Below, one piece after another: positions 60,101 through 64,000 of a DNA stretch of 64,000 nucleotides (within the stretch, counting starts at the first letter, position 1; each line of letters begins with the position of its first letter). A program made the position numbers and the translations under genes. The DNA lies in assembly GCA_018806985.1 (NCBI GenBank), contig JADANN010000262.1, forward strand, positions 62,001 through 126,000, in the 5' to 3' direction. The DNA comes from Angiostrongylus vasorum (Eukaryota; Nematoda; Chromadorea; Rhabditida; Metastrongylidae). Below the pieces are notes generated by a model that saw only the letters and a list, made by a program, of their open reading frames with translations, did no database searches and had not been told where the DNA came from.

Positions 60101-61004
60101 TAAATAAGTTTTCAGTCTACTCTTTTCCATGGTACTGGTAACATATCATATGCTGAGTGCAACCTAGAGACATATTTATCATAGAGACTTACAGCTGTGG
60201 AAGATACTGTTTTAATATTTCATGTGCGTTCAGGCAAAATGACGCACCGTTGGAAACTCCTGAAGAAGATGAAGATGCGATCATGATAAAGGCAAAATTT
60301 TTTTTATTTAATTATCATTAGTGACTACGACGTATCTCTCGAGGATGCTCCCGTGTATAAACTTCATTAAGAGGTGGTAGAGATGAATGCATGGGAGCCT
60401 ATATATGTATCAAGTCAGTCGTTTTCTGTCTCAGCAATCGCGAGGTTGTTAAACAGCGTACGTTTATTTCCCCACAATAACACACATGCAACACAATCGT
60501 AGCTGACGTTTCGGCAGAATCGCCTTCTTCAGAGCCTGGAAGGGTATACTGGTATACAACTTACTGTTTGTTGTGCTGTTTAACAACCTCGCGATTGCTG
60601 AGACAGAAAACGACGAATTTATAATCGAATGCCGAGGTTAATAAGAAGTCGATTTTGGGAACTATAAAGTCAGTGTTTCTATTCTTCTGAACAGAGGTGA
60701 TGCTCGGCTACCTAGGGGCCCAGCATCGAATAAGCGATCATTTGCATCGCAGGTCCACGATATTGTTTTAGCAAAGGGAAATGTAGACAGACTTGTAGGA
60801 CTTTTAAGGCGTCCGAATTCATGACATTCTATTAAAGTTTTAATTCGCAAACAAACGTTTCAAGGTATAGGTTGCAAGCATCTCTTTGATATAGGTATCT
60901 GTTTGTAGGTGATTCGTCCGTCTCCTCAAGGATCATCTCAAAATATAGTAGAAAGTCAACCGTTGTTGAAGGGCAAGGGAAGCGATAAAGCGCCGCCTGT
61001 GTAG
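22882..61004 (+). CDS. abts-1-like: SLC4 Na+-coupled bicarbonate transporter (NDCBE/NBC branch), multi-exon gene
   Basis: This gene encodes a plasma-membrane bicarbonate transporter that moves HCO3-/CO3-- with Na+ (and possibly in exchange for Cl-), controlling pH and Cl-. The exons give family hallmarks in order: [16 protein letters not shown] and [16 protein letters not shown] (N-terminal domain), [59 protein letters not shown], then membrane segments with [50 protein letters not shown] and [23 protein letters not shown] and MDQQIT place it in the Na+-coupled branch rather than the AE branch. From 37975 to the last stop the exons total 3,260 nt and stay in frame, close to the roughly 1,100 residues usual for the family. 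The N-terminal link is incomplete. In C. elegans the nearest named gene is abts-1; strict orthology is inferred. Individual exons are listed separately. Confidence 0.93.
25150..25570 (-). repeat. family E direct repeat, two units about 170 bp apart
   Basis: Units at about 25166-25260 and 25337-25430 share CTCGACTAACGTTTCGGC / TTCGGCTAACGTTTTC, GTTAGAGCCG / AAGAGCCGATTATCCGAGTC, and a CACAG-TGTTCCC-like end. On the minus strand the first unit has CTAACGA, then GCGCCGAAACGTTAG, like a mutated hammerhead core. Confidence 0.5.
26394..26560 (-). repeat. SINE D reverse copy with 12-bp target duplication
   Basis: Flanked by GCAGTAGTATTA (26382-26393) and GCAATAGTATTA (26561-26572). Body matches the reverse arm of the D pairs. 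Confidence 0.82.
26580..29480. other. intronic stretch without recognised features
   Basis: Nothing recognised apart from a short tandem repeat at about 28350-28405 (unit about 29 bp, CTCCTTCTTATTGGACTTG / CTCCTTCTTATCGGAGTTG). The linking exon of the transporter could lie here but was not found. Confidence 0.35.
29498..29886 (-). repeat. family A retroposon copy
   Basis: Flanked by TAATGGCAATAGTA (29484-29497) and TAATGGCAGTAGTA (29887-29900). Confidence 0.85.
30221..30509 (+). repeat. SINE B copy, sense strand
   Basis: Flanked by TCAGGACG (30213-30220 and 30510-30517). The head is GGCGCGTGTGGCGCAGTGG, B-box-like GGAATCGATCGCC, and the tail is a TTTATCC repeat. It shows the family direction clearly. 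Confidence 0.87.
30855..31242 (+). repeat. family A retroposon copy, best target duplication
   Basis: Flanked by a perfect 13-bp duplication ATAATAACAATAT (30842-30854 and 31243-31255). It begins CCCCCCAATGG, ends with a repeated GTATCAAG tail and contains an inverted repeat AATACCAGGA ... TCTTGGTATC. Confidence 0.92.
31260..32785. other. intronic stretch without recognised features
   Basis: A+T-rich; no exon or known repeat recognised. Confidence 0.35.
32790..33682 (-). mobile_element. Penelope-like element, 5'-truncated, minus strand copy
   Basis: On the minus strand this reads the last part of a Penelope-like reverse transcriptase followed by a GIY-YIG endonuclease and a 3' end with a hammerhead-like motif. 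It matches the plus-strand copy (33683-34970) at about 95 percent or better by eye. It lacks about 57-66 bases present in the other copy and has single-base frame breaks, but keeps the Tyr codon where the other has a stop (GTIYLIS, rc of 33385-33405). It is not functional. Confidence 0.85.
32824..32869 (-). ncRNA. hammerhead ribozyme-like motif in PLE end (minus copy)
   Basis: Read on the minus strand: GGCT, CTGAAGA, A + GGC(GATACT)GCC, GAAAC, GTC, AGCT. These match hammerhead core CUGANGA and GAAA with a GUC cleavage site, stem I GGCU/AGCU, stem II GGC/GCC and a two-pair stem III. One extra A precedes stem II. Penelope-like elements are known to carry such motifs. Confidence 0.72.
33698..34650 (+). 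pseudogene. PLE reverse transcriptase (end) and GIY-YIG endonuclease, broken
   Basis: The first open block (203 codons) has [20 protein letters not shown] and [19 protein letters not shown], typical of the Penelope RT end, and a CxxC-type motif (NCVICPYG). At 34307 a TAG replaces a Tyr codon in the GIY-like GTI-YLI segment. The endonuclease continues with [16 protein letters not shown] and [12 protein letters not shown]-run near 34528 shifts the frame before the conserved NNRDECPEV end. Two lesions make it a pseudogene. Confidence 0.87.
34811..34862 (+). ncRNA. hammerhead ribozyme-like motif in PLE end (plus copy)
   Basis: It contains CTGAAGA (34828-34834), a GGC/GCC stem, then GAAAC and ATC. 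Stem I can pair GGCT with AGCT. Here the stem III pair C-G is broken (ACATC instead of ACGTC), so activity is doubtful. Confidence 0.6.
35159..35402 (+). repeat. SINE B copy, shortened head
   Basis: It matches B from TACACATGGGATCGATCCGC through TCGGCAAGTTGCTAGCAGACTTG to GGATTGATTAACGC. The first part of the tRNA-like head is altered. Confidence 0.75.
35410..36600. other. intronic stretch without recognised features
   Basis: No exon or known repeat recognised. Confidence 0.35.
36626..37021 (+). repeat. family A retroposon copy
   Basis: Flanked by a perfect 14-bp duplication AGCTATCGCAAAAC (36612-36625 and 37022-37035). The tail is CAAGTACAAAGTAAGTA. Confidence 0.92.
37332..37720 (-). repeat. 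family A retroposon copy
   Basis: Flanked by TCCTGATA (37324-37331 and 37721-37728), in reverse orientation. It lies about 250 bp upstream of transporter exon 37975. Confidence 0.82.
37975..38112 (+). CDS. transporter exon: start of conserved cytoplasmic domain
   Basis: The exon follows a GTTTTAG acceptor and ends at CAAG|GTGTTT. It encodes a block like vertebrate NDCBE just before the FTEM motif ([14 protein letters not shown], then [14 protein letters not shown]), followed by [13 protein letters not shown]. Donor phase 1 matches the next exon. The ATG near its start (37992) could also start a shorter protein. Confidence 0.93.
38558..38686 (+). CDS. transporter exon: [16 protein letters not shown] block
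   Basis: The acceptor is CTCTAG and the donor ATTG|GTTAGT. It encodes the highly conserved [19 protein letters not shown] and [13 protein letters not shown] block (here QLRSCLLNG) of the SLC4 cytoplasmic domain. It joins in frame to both neighbours. Confidence 0.95.
40546..40818 (+). repeat. SINE B copy, sense strand
   Basis: Head GGCTCGTGTGGCGCAGTGG, core GAATTGGTACCAGCCTTGTC, end AACGCCGAGAGCTTC. Well preserved. Confidence 0.85.
42080..42146. repeat. (AT)n microsatellite with TTTA run nearby
   Basis: Alternating TA over about 67 bases, followed by TATG/TGCA-rich sequence and a (TTTA)n run at about 42265-42290. Confidence 0.95.
42305..42662 (-). repeat. SINE C copy
   Basis: A reverse copy with CATCCATCATCCATAAAGAC, GTAGAATGCTGGTCGAGTCG, the shared core CGGACAAATCCGGTACCAAT, and a head at CACTACCACTGTGCTC. 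Confidence 0.75.
42663..42993 (-). repeat. family A copy, shortened
   Basis: A reverse copy directly next to the SINE C head, with an internal deletion in the tail half. No clear target duplication was found. Confidence 0.75.
43499..43602 (+). CDS. transporter exon: acidic helix and HHxxE-like segment
   Basis: The acceptor is GTTCAG and the donor CAA|GTGAGT. It encodes [16 protein letters not shown] and a segment ending [10 protein letters not shown], matching the vertebrate region that ends in ALMKxHHHQNEK. It is 104 nt and keeps frame. Confidence 0.92.
43775..43933 (+). CDS. transporter exon: variable linker with RSISDIGKS
   Basis: The acceptor is TTTGAG (weaker than usual) and the donor AAG|GTTCGC. 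It encodes a polar linker containing [15 protein letters not shown], which matches the RSFADIGKK motif in vertebrate Na+-coupled members. It has 53 complete codons. Confidence 0.88.
44034..44153 (+). CDS. transporter exon: [15 protein letters not shown] block
   Basis: The acceptor is GTTTAG and the donor GAG|GTATAT. It encodes [20 protein letters not shown], a block strongly conserved in the NDCBE/NBC branch. It has 40 complete codons. Confidence 0.95.
44154..46298 (+). other. transporter intron of 2.1 kb
   Basis: No known repeat family recognised. Two minus-strand open frames (45122-45358 and 45862-46056) resemble nothing I can name and may be decayed mobile sequence. Confidence 0.4.
46299..46373 (+). 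CDS. transporter exon: VDFLxRxxxAFVRL block, GC donor
   Basis: The acceptor is TTCCAG. It encodes [20 protein letters not shown] and ends GDLTE. The only end that keeps frame and homology is GAG|GCATGT, a GC donor. The next exon begins with VPVPTRF exactly where vertebrate proteins read LTEVPVPTRF. Confidence 0.92.
46374..46375 (+). other. non-canonical GC splice donor
   Basis: The intron 46374-46439 starts GCATGT and ends TTTAG. Nearby GT dinucleotides would break the frame or remove conserved residues. It could be a real GC-AG intron or a single T-to-C difference from the strong donor GTATGT. Confidence 0.75.
46440..46544 (+). CDS. transporter exon: VPVPTRF and [11 protein letters not shown]
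   Basis: The acceptor is GTTTAG and the donor GAG|GTATGC. It encodes [14 protein letters not shown] and [16 protein letters not shown], the compact core of the cytoplasmic domain. It has 35 complete codons. Confidence 0.96.
46691..46765 (+). CDS. transporter exon: IFHDVAYKA block
   Basis: The acceptor is TTTCAG and the donor CAG|GTGAGT. It encodes [20 protein letters not shown] and the EFLDQ end, nearly identical in pattern to vertebrate members. It has 25 codons. Confidence 0.96.
46849..47132 (-). repeat. SINE B copy inside transporter intron
   Basis: Flanked by TAACAAGG at 46841-46848 and 47133-47140. The tail on the left is a GGATAA repeat, complement of the TTATCC tail seen at 30.5 kb. 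Confidence 0.85.
47197..47283 (+). CDS. transporter exon: [11 protein letters not shown] block
   Basis: The acceptor is TTTAG and the donor CAG|GTATAG. It encodes [18 protein letters not shown] and SQEKRKQ, diagnostic of the NDCBE/NBC branch. It has 29 codons. The preceding intron carries a SINE B copy. Confidence 0.96.
47351..47509 (+). CDS. transporter exon: acidic linker to membrane entry
   Basis: The acceptor is GAACAG and the donor AAA|GTAGAA. An acidic variable linker ([13 protein letters not shown]) leads to [18 protein letters not shown], the segment just before the first membrane helix. It has 53 codons. Confidence 0.94.
47598..47760 (+). CDS. transporter exon: first membrane helices
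   Basis: The acceptor is TTCTAG and the donor GGAG|GTGGGG. It encodes [18 protein letters not shown], a hydrophobic span with ITFGGLL-like sequence ([14 protein letters not shown]), and ENIFG. It ends in phase 1; the next exon lies 4.66 kb away across an RTE insertion. Confidence 0.95.
47950..50960 (-). mobile_element. RTE-class non-LTR retrotransposon, decayed, antisense in intron
   Basis: Read on the minus strand from about 50790: apurinic-type endonuclease pieces ([11 protein letters not shown] and VVYAPT), a middle region (RKVE-like, KVSKRS), reverse transcriptase with [25 protein letters not shown] and the catalytic FADDIVLI (within 48528-48926), [11 protein letters not shown], and a C-terminal [24 protein letters not shown] end near 48230. 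Many stops and frame breaks show it is dead. The family is common in strongylid nematodes. It fills most of the 4.66 kb intron between transporter exons 47760 and 52424. Confidence 0.9.
48528..48926 (-). pseudogene. RTE reverse transcriptase fragment with FADD
   Basis: A 132-codon open stretch with [29 protein letters not shown] and [20 protein letters not shown]. It is the best-kept part of the decayed RTE copy; flanking parts continue in other frames. Confidence 0.9.
51855..52075 (+). repeat. diverged SINE B-related sequence
   Basis: The order of short matches follows B: GGTCACAGTGG, CAAGCCTTCAGTCCCTCC, GAGAAATTGG, CATCGATAGACTTCCGC, TTAATGGAAC. Divergence is high, so it is old or a separate subfamily. 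Confidence 0.5.
52424..52569 (+). CDS. transporter exon: [16 protein letters not shown]
   Basis: The acceptor is TGTTCAG and the donor TGG|GTAGGC. It encodes [20 protein letters not shown], then [15 protein letters not shown] and YLSFRVW. In AE-type exchangers this motif is GFSGPLLVFE, so the sequence places the protein in the Na+-coupled branch. Confidence 0.97.
52641..52700 (+). CDS. transporter exon: membrane helix ending TDASAL
   Basis: The acceptor is TTTCCAG and the donor CTT|GTAAGT. Twenty codons encode a hydrophobic helix, [20 protein letters not shown], which matches LWTAFLCIxLVATDAS in vertebrates. Confidence 0.94.
52771..52772 (+). other. expected splice acceptor reads GG, not AG
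   Basis: Homology and phase require the next exon to begin at 52773 ([10 protein letters not shown]). The bases before it read ATATTCTGG, one transition from a typical TTCTAG acceptor. The nearest upstream in-frame AG (52720-52721) would leave a 21-base intron and add 17 unrelated residues. A sequence error, a null allele or a rare non-AG acceptor are all possible. Confidence 0.75.
52773..52869 (+). CDS. transporter exon: YITRFTEE and next helix
   Basis: It encodes [20 protein letters not shown] and [12 protein letters not shown], matching [22 protein letters not shown] in vertebrates. The donor is AAAA|GTGAGT. The 97 nt keep the frame between neighbours, which supports this start despite the GG acceptor. 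Confidence 0.88.
52893..53020 (+). repeat. diverged SINE B-like fragment
   Basis: GGGTGAGCGTGTCTAGCACAG followed by CCTCCATCCCTCCGAGGTC and CAGATTGG, in the order of the B head and core. It lies in the intron between 52869 and 53133. Confidence 0.5.
53133..53314 (+). CDS. transporter exon: large extracellular loop
   Basis: The acceptor is GAACAG and the donor GCT|GTAAGT. It encodes a loop with a CxC pair (GSCFCQSP) and one N-glycosylation sequon (AHNSTY). The vertebrate third extracellular loop also has conserved Cys residues and N-glycans, but this loop is shorter and its sequence diverges. Confidence 0.88.
53397..53841. repeat. SINE D inverted pair carrying a transporter exon fragment
   Basis: Reverse arm about 53397-53535, forward arm about 53632-53841, flanked by GAAGGCTCT (53388-53396 and 53842-53850). 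The spacer contains 29 bases at 53572-53600 that match transporter exon 54356-54384 with one mismatch. Confidence 0.87.
53913..54041 (+). CDS. transporter exon: loop end and membrane helix
   Basis: The acceptor is TTCTAG and the donor AAG|GTAAGG. Two more Cys residues (DNCRL and TTCYP) finish the loop, followed by a helix ([20 protein letters not shown]). It has 43 codons. Confidence 0.93.
54319..54465 (+). CDS. transporter exon: [14 protein letters not shown]
   Basis: The acceptor is TTATAG and the donor CGT|GTAAGT. It encodes [20 protein letters not shown] and a helix ending [14 protein letters not shown], matching YFPTRVRxxxSDFAV and PSPKLQVPSVF. A 29-bp piece of it recurs at 53572-53600 in the upstream intron. 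Confidence 0.96.
54675..55037 (+). repeat. family A retroposon copy
   Basis: Flanked by TAATGAGCAAATAC (54661-54674) and TAATGAGCGAATAC (55038-55051). It inserted into the left PLE end described separately. Confidence 0.88.
55288..55672 (-). repeat. family A retroposon copy
   Basis: Flanked by CAAAGAACACTTAC (55274-55287) and CAAAGAACATTTAC (55673-55686), a 14-bp duplication with one mismatch. It lies between the two inverted PLE ends. Confidence 0.9.
55994..56158 (+). CDS. transporter exon: MDQQIT signature
   Basis: The acceptor is TTCTAG and the donor AAG|GTTGGC. It encodes GRGWFIPPF, a helix, then [20 protein letters not shown], the most diagnostic SLC4 sequence in the window. It has 55 codons. 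Confidence 0.97.
56308..56702 (+). repeat. SINE C copy, sense strand, best head
   Basis: The head GTAGACAGCACAGTGGTAG and a perfect B-box-like GGTTCGATCCC (56352-56362) show a tRNA-derived origin. The core GAAATGGGTACCGGACTTG is shared with B. It runs to GTGCTGGGATCCACACAATA within the intron before exon 56759. Confidence 0.82.
56759..56934 (+). CDS. transporter exon: GYHLDLL helix and ECKAPGE
   Basis: The acceptor is ATTTAG and the donor CT|GTAAGT. It encodes [42 protein letters not shown] and ECKAPGE, as in vertebrate HVNSLKLESECSAPGE. Confidence 0.96.
57275..57454 (+). CDS. transporter exon: EQRVTG and [14 protein letters not shown]
   Basis: The acceptor is TTCAG and the donor AA|GTGAGT. 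It encodes [40 protein letters not shown] and QLFDR. The Arg of the usual REQRVTG is Leu here because of the codon made at the splice junction. Confidence 0.96.
57563..57701 (+). CDS. transporter exon: [12 protein letters not shown]
   Basis: The acceptor is TTCTAG and the donor ATG|GTACGT. It encodes [20 protein letters not shown] and a helix ending TSITFPVM, matching QPDFIYLRHVPLRKVHLFT. Confidence 0.96.
58654..58785 (+). CDS. transporter exon: last helix and LDDPMPD
   Basis: The acceptor is TTTCAG and the donor GAA|GTAAGT. It encodes [30 protein letters not shown] and a charged tail ([12 protein letters not shown]), which is the membrane domain end and start of the cytoplasmic C-terminus. 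Confidence 0.95.
59578..59736 (+). CDS. transporter exon: cytoplasmic C-terminal region
   Basis: The acceptor is TTTTAG and the donor GAA|GTGGGT. It encodes [18 protein letters not shown], a hydrophilic segment in the variable C-terminus. There is no recognisable domain; frame and position support it. Confidence 0.85.
59817..59896 (+). CDS. transporter exon with a splice-or-stop end
   Basis: The acceptor is TATAG. It encodes [20 protein letters not shown] and KEIPKI. Unspliced, it ends after one more Gln at TGA (59898-59900). A donor CA|GTGAGC overlaps that stop and joins in frame to 60234. Either end is possible. Confidence 0.7.
60234..60321 (+). CDS. transporter C-terminal exon, two possible ends
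   Basis: The acceptor is GTTCAG. It encodes [20 protein letters not shown]. Read through, it adds [14 protein letters not shown] residues and stops at TAG (60319-60321). If the GC donor at 60292 (AAG|GCAAAA) is used, it joins in frame to a last exon at 60909. Confidence 0.65.
60430..60665. mobile_element. PLE end with 30-bp inverted repeat, in last intron
   Basis: Left AGCAATCGCGAGGTTGTTAA (from about 60434) is the inverse of TTAACAACCTCGCGATTGCT (about 60584-60603). Between them is an intact-looking hammerhead-like motif on the minus strand (60499-60545). The right side carries ATGCCGAGGTTAATAAGAAG as at 34.96 kb. Confidence 0.75.
60499..60545 (-). ncRNA. hammerhead ribozyme-like motif
   Basis: On the minus strand: GGCT, CTGAAGA, A + GGC(GATTCT)GCC, GAAAC, GTC, AGCT. 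All core positions match, as in the copy at 32824-32869. It is antisense to the transporter, so it would act only on a transcript of the other strand. Confidence 0.7.
60909..61004 (+). CDS. possible alternative last exon
   Basis: The acceptor is TTTGTAG. In phase 0 it encodes [20 protein letters not shown] and ends [11 protein letters not shown] with TAG at 61002-61004. It fits the preceding exon only through the GC donor at 60292. An AATAAA lies downstream at 61561. Confidence 0.5.
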   Translation: MIRPSPQGSSQNIVESQPLLKGKGSDKAPPV

Positions 61005-61560
61005 TTTTTTTTCCCTGTACAGAAGTATAGCATCTCCTAATCCTTTTTCTTCTTCTGCCTCATATACCTGTATTTTTGTGAAAACTTGCCGTTTAAAAGC
61101 GCTAGGAAGGTGTGTACCTTCCTACGTGTACTTCACACGAGAACACTGTGAAGAGAACTAGGTTAATGGCATTAGTAACAGTGGTCATAATATTCGACTA
61201 TATATACGCACAAATATATATGTATAGGTTACTCTTAATTTATATTAGTAATATTATGAGGTTTTGAAAGGTGAGAAGACAGTATTGTAGGAGTTTCTAA
61301 ATGCAGCGTATCTCATGAATCACGCAGTGGTCAGTTATCTGTGCGATATTTTCCCATGTGTGTAAGTCAAAATGATTGTGATTATTGGCGACGTTGTTCG
61401 TCCGTCTAACAAAATGTGCCATAAGTCAGAAACTATGCAGTGTTTCCAAGTTATATTAGTTTTCTCAAAATGGGTTCTGTCCACTGATATCCTGCTGATA
61501 GACATACCTATGTTACCGTCCAGTAGAACACAACCTCCCTGTTTACTCTAATGCCTCTTA

Positions 61561-61566
61561 AATAAA
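61561..61566 (+). terminator. candidate polyadenylation signal
   Basis: This is an AATAAA hexamer about 560 bases after the last possible stop. It is plausible as the transporter's polyadenylation signal, but the surrounding A+T-rich sequence makes chance occurrence likely. Confidence 0.35.
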
Positions 61567-62266
61567 TGTACTGCCATTTAACTGCGCTAAATTTGTTTTA
61601 TCGAAAATGGTGAACAATTAAAAACGCAATGAAGCTCGTATTTTAAGAACAGAAGCCATATACTCTGTATTTTTGTTTTTGTCTTTTATGTTAGTCGGGT
61701 TTTTGTAAATAGAGTTGTCAAGTATTATGTAGCTCAAGCACATGTACTACCGTAACGTCGTGTAAATTGTTTTTATTTTCTGTTTTTTATTTTCTTAGGT
61801 CCTTTAGGCTTTTCGTTAACGATCTTATTTTACAACTACAGTGTTACTATATCATTAGGGTAGTCGAGCCATATTCCTTTCATCATTGTTCGTATTCTTC
61901 CACTGTTTCTTTTCAACAACTCCACTTTTTTCCCTATTTCTTTTCCCCTATTTTAACATCACTACACGCTTTAAAGTTATATTTTTAGTATATCTACCTA
62001 TTTATGTCGATTTTTATCAGCCATATTGTTTGGATATGATGATCGTTGCAATAACGTGCTATGTAGTGAAAATCCGCGTAACTTATGGAACCTAGTTTTC
62101 TTTCTTTCTCGTTTCGACCTGCAATTCCCTGATTGATACTTGTCGATAATGCAGATATTTATCAGTAATATGAACTTTTCGACGGTTTTTCCGTGTTGAA
62201 CAACAATCTTAACCGTCTAAGGTTAGTCTGTTAATACATTCTGTAGAAATCGACGCACTGCTTGCA

Positions 62267-62770
62267 ATGTTTCTCCTTGATGGCCGGCCTGTGGGAGGAC
62301 GTGTTGTGAAACAGCACAATTGCTCAGAACACTTTAAGGAAGTGTTTTTTTTTCTCGTAGTCGTTCCTGGAGTAATAAATGCAACAACAAAGTGTTCAGG
62401 TGTGTACTACACTGACGATAGAAAACATTTTTCTTCGGCCACGACACGCAAAACGTCATACACAGTTTCAAATATTGGTAGTCATCTTGTCAGTGTTGCT
62501 GATGATGATGATGATTTTCATTTATTTTGGTAGTCATGTGAGCGTTTGGATTCGATCCGAACATGGCCGTCATCAGGATCTACAACATTCACTGTTAGCG
62601 TTTGTGTACAAGTAACGAAAGCAATGGAAAAGAACGCTGGATCAGCTCAAGTGGATTTATTCTCATTCTTTTTTTACTTTGAAAAGAAAGAGTCTGAAGA
62701 AATGAAAGAACTGGAAGAAGAGAAAAAAGTAGAGATGGAGGAAATGGATTCACGTACTCTGCTGCTATGA
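62267..62770 (+). other. possible exon(s) of an unrecognised downstream gene
   Basis: Overlapping open frames include one with a hydrophobic span (ILVVILSVLLMMMMIFIYFG, within 62379-62615) and one ending in a charged E/K-rich stretch (62546-62770). Neither has a family match I know or a clear splice pattern. A (GAT)n run accounts for part of the Met-rich stretch. I would not call a gene without transcript data. Confidence 0.2.
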
Positions 62771-62779
62771 CAACGGCGA

Positions 62780-63437
62780 TCACGAACTACCCGAAATTTT
62801 TTTAATTAGCAATTCTCGTTCCATAACGTAAGGTTTGCGTTTGAGAAAAACCATAGAGCACTTTATAAAGTTTCTGGTGGAATCGACAAGATGAACGGCA
62901 TCATCTCCGTACCAGATAGCATCACTACCAAGTCTAAGAGTTCCAACACCGGAAGTAGGATTCAAGTACGGTTACGGTCATCATGTGCAGATTTGACATA
63001 AGGGATTCCTAGTTGAATATGCACCACAAGTTCTCTAATCAGATTGTGACCTTACGCATATGAAGGAGTTCCACTGAAGAAATTACAATTGAGCATGCAG
63101 AAATTTTAAAGTGATTTTTACTTTGTGGAGCATATCATTACGCTTTTTAGAGGTCGTAGGAATCTGTTCGATTTATCAGTTTTCCTTTGTTCTAAACTGT
63201 GCTTATTGCCGGAAAGTATTTGACAACAGTGAAACGAATGCAACCACACTGAAGGTACCCTGCACGTATAAACGTCGCAGTCATGGCTGCACCACGACTG
63301 TGGAGATTTTTTATCTGTCTGTGGTGTTTAATGTCTCTTTTTTTTAAAGAAATTCGTCGAATTAGGGAGAGATGAAAAAAAGGGTACGTATTCTATTTCT
63401 GCGCTCAATTCTTCTTTCTGACTTAGTGATACCATAC
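62780..63437. other. 3' flank without recognised features
   Basis: No gene or known repeat recognised. Confidence 0.35.
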
Positions 63438-63744
63438 GCTCCCAACGGTTTACCGCCTCATCTTGGCTGGGAAGTGTTCCTGGATGTCGGGCTGCAATGC
63501 ACAGCAGCAGAATTCACCCCCTGGCAGGGTCTCCCAAGCTGAGAATGAGTCGGGCTTTTCCATCAAGAAGTCTAGCTAAGAGTGAACCAATACCAAGATC
63601 CACCACCGTCCTGGTATCAAAGTCGCATGATGGCAAATTTCCCTGTGATCCACAAGGGCTACGACTGCCTGTGCTCCGAAGAAGGGAGGTTATGCTGGGA
63701 CCCGCACAACCAGTGAGGGCAGGCCATTCAAGTACCAACTAATG
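63438..63744 (+). repeat. family A copy with internal deletion
   Basis: It starts CTCCCAACGGTTTACCGCC and ends AGTACCAACTAATG, with short flanking CCATAC copies (63432-63437 and 63745-63750). About 80 bases are missing in the tail half compared with other copies. Confidence 0.8.
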
Positions 63745-64000
63745 CCATACAGGGAAACGCCCACATATTCAAATTCGTTTGCTGATCCCTTTAAGAGCTC
63801 CATGGTGAGAGTCATTTGATGATAACAGAAACGTTTGCAAAGAAAAAAAAGTGCTAAGCTGCTTATCGTCTGACTACTAGAAACCACTGTGGGACCAGCT
63901 TTACGTGTGATACCATCAGTCTGCTACGAAATGGAGGATAAATGTGAACATGCGTTGACGTGAATCCGATAAACGCCGTTGTCCATTGTTTTTTATCATT

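Overview
The window is nuclear DNA of a nematode, most likely a clade V (strongylid, hookworm-like) parasite. The evidence is T-rich TTTYAG splice acceptors, a decayed RTE-class retrotransposon of the strongylid type, and a dense load of small retroposons. Species is an inference. About one real protein-coding gene is visible; most of the rest is repeat-derived.

The gene is a plus-strand, many-exon SLC4 bicarbonate transporter of the Na+-coupled (NDCBE/NBC) branch, resembling C. elegans abts-1. A probable first coding exon lies at 22882-23045. Twenty-six further exons run from 37975 to 61004. They join in one consistent reading frame of about 1,085 codons: the cytoplasmic N-terminal domain, the membrane domain and a variable C-terminus. 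At least one small exon between 23046 and 37974 is missing from this model because the phases do not join. Two introns appear to use GC donors, and one acceptor (52771-52772) reads GG instead of AG.

Regions: 1-22.3 kb has no recognisable gene and holds SINE-like repeats, microsatellites and unassigned sequence. 22.3-23.05 kb is the putative promoter and first exon. 23-38 kb is a huge first intron (or introns) with a head-to-head pair of Penelope-like elements (32.79-34.97 kb) and several retroposons. 38-61 kb holds the exons, with repeats in nearly every long intron, including an antisense RTE copy at 47.95-50.96 kb. 61-64 kb is 3' flank with one weak ORF cluster and one retroposon.

Repeat families named here: A (about 390 bp, unknown origin, nine copies, 11-14 bp target-site duplications in the clearest ones); B, C and D (tRNA-like SINEs; D often as inverted pairs); Penelope-like elements (PLE) whose ends carry hammerhead ribozyme-like motifs; and E (degenerate relatives of the PLE ends). 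The most notable signals are the hammerhead-like motifs, the repeated head-to-head PLE arrangement, family A, the odd splice sites, and a 29-bp piece of a transporter exon inside a D element in the upstream intron.
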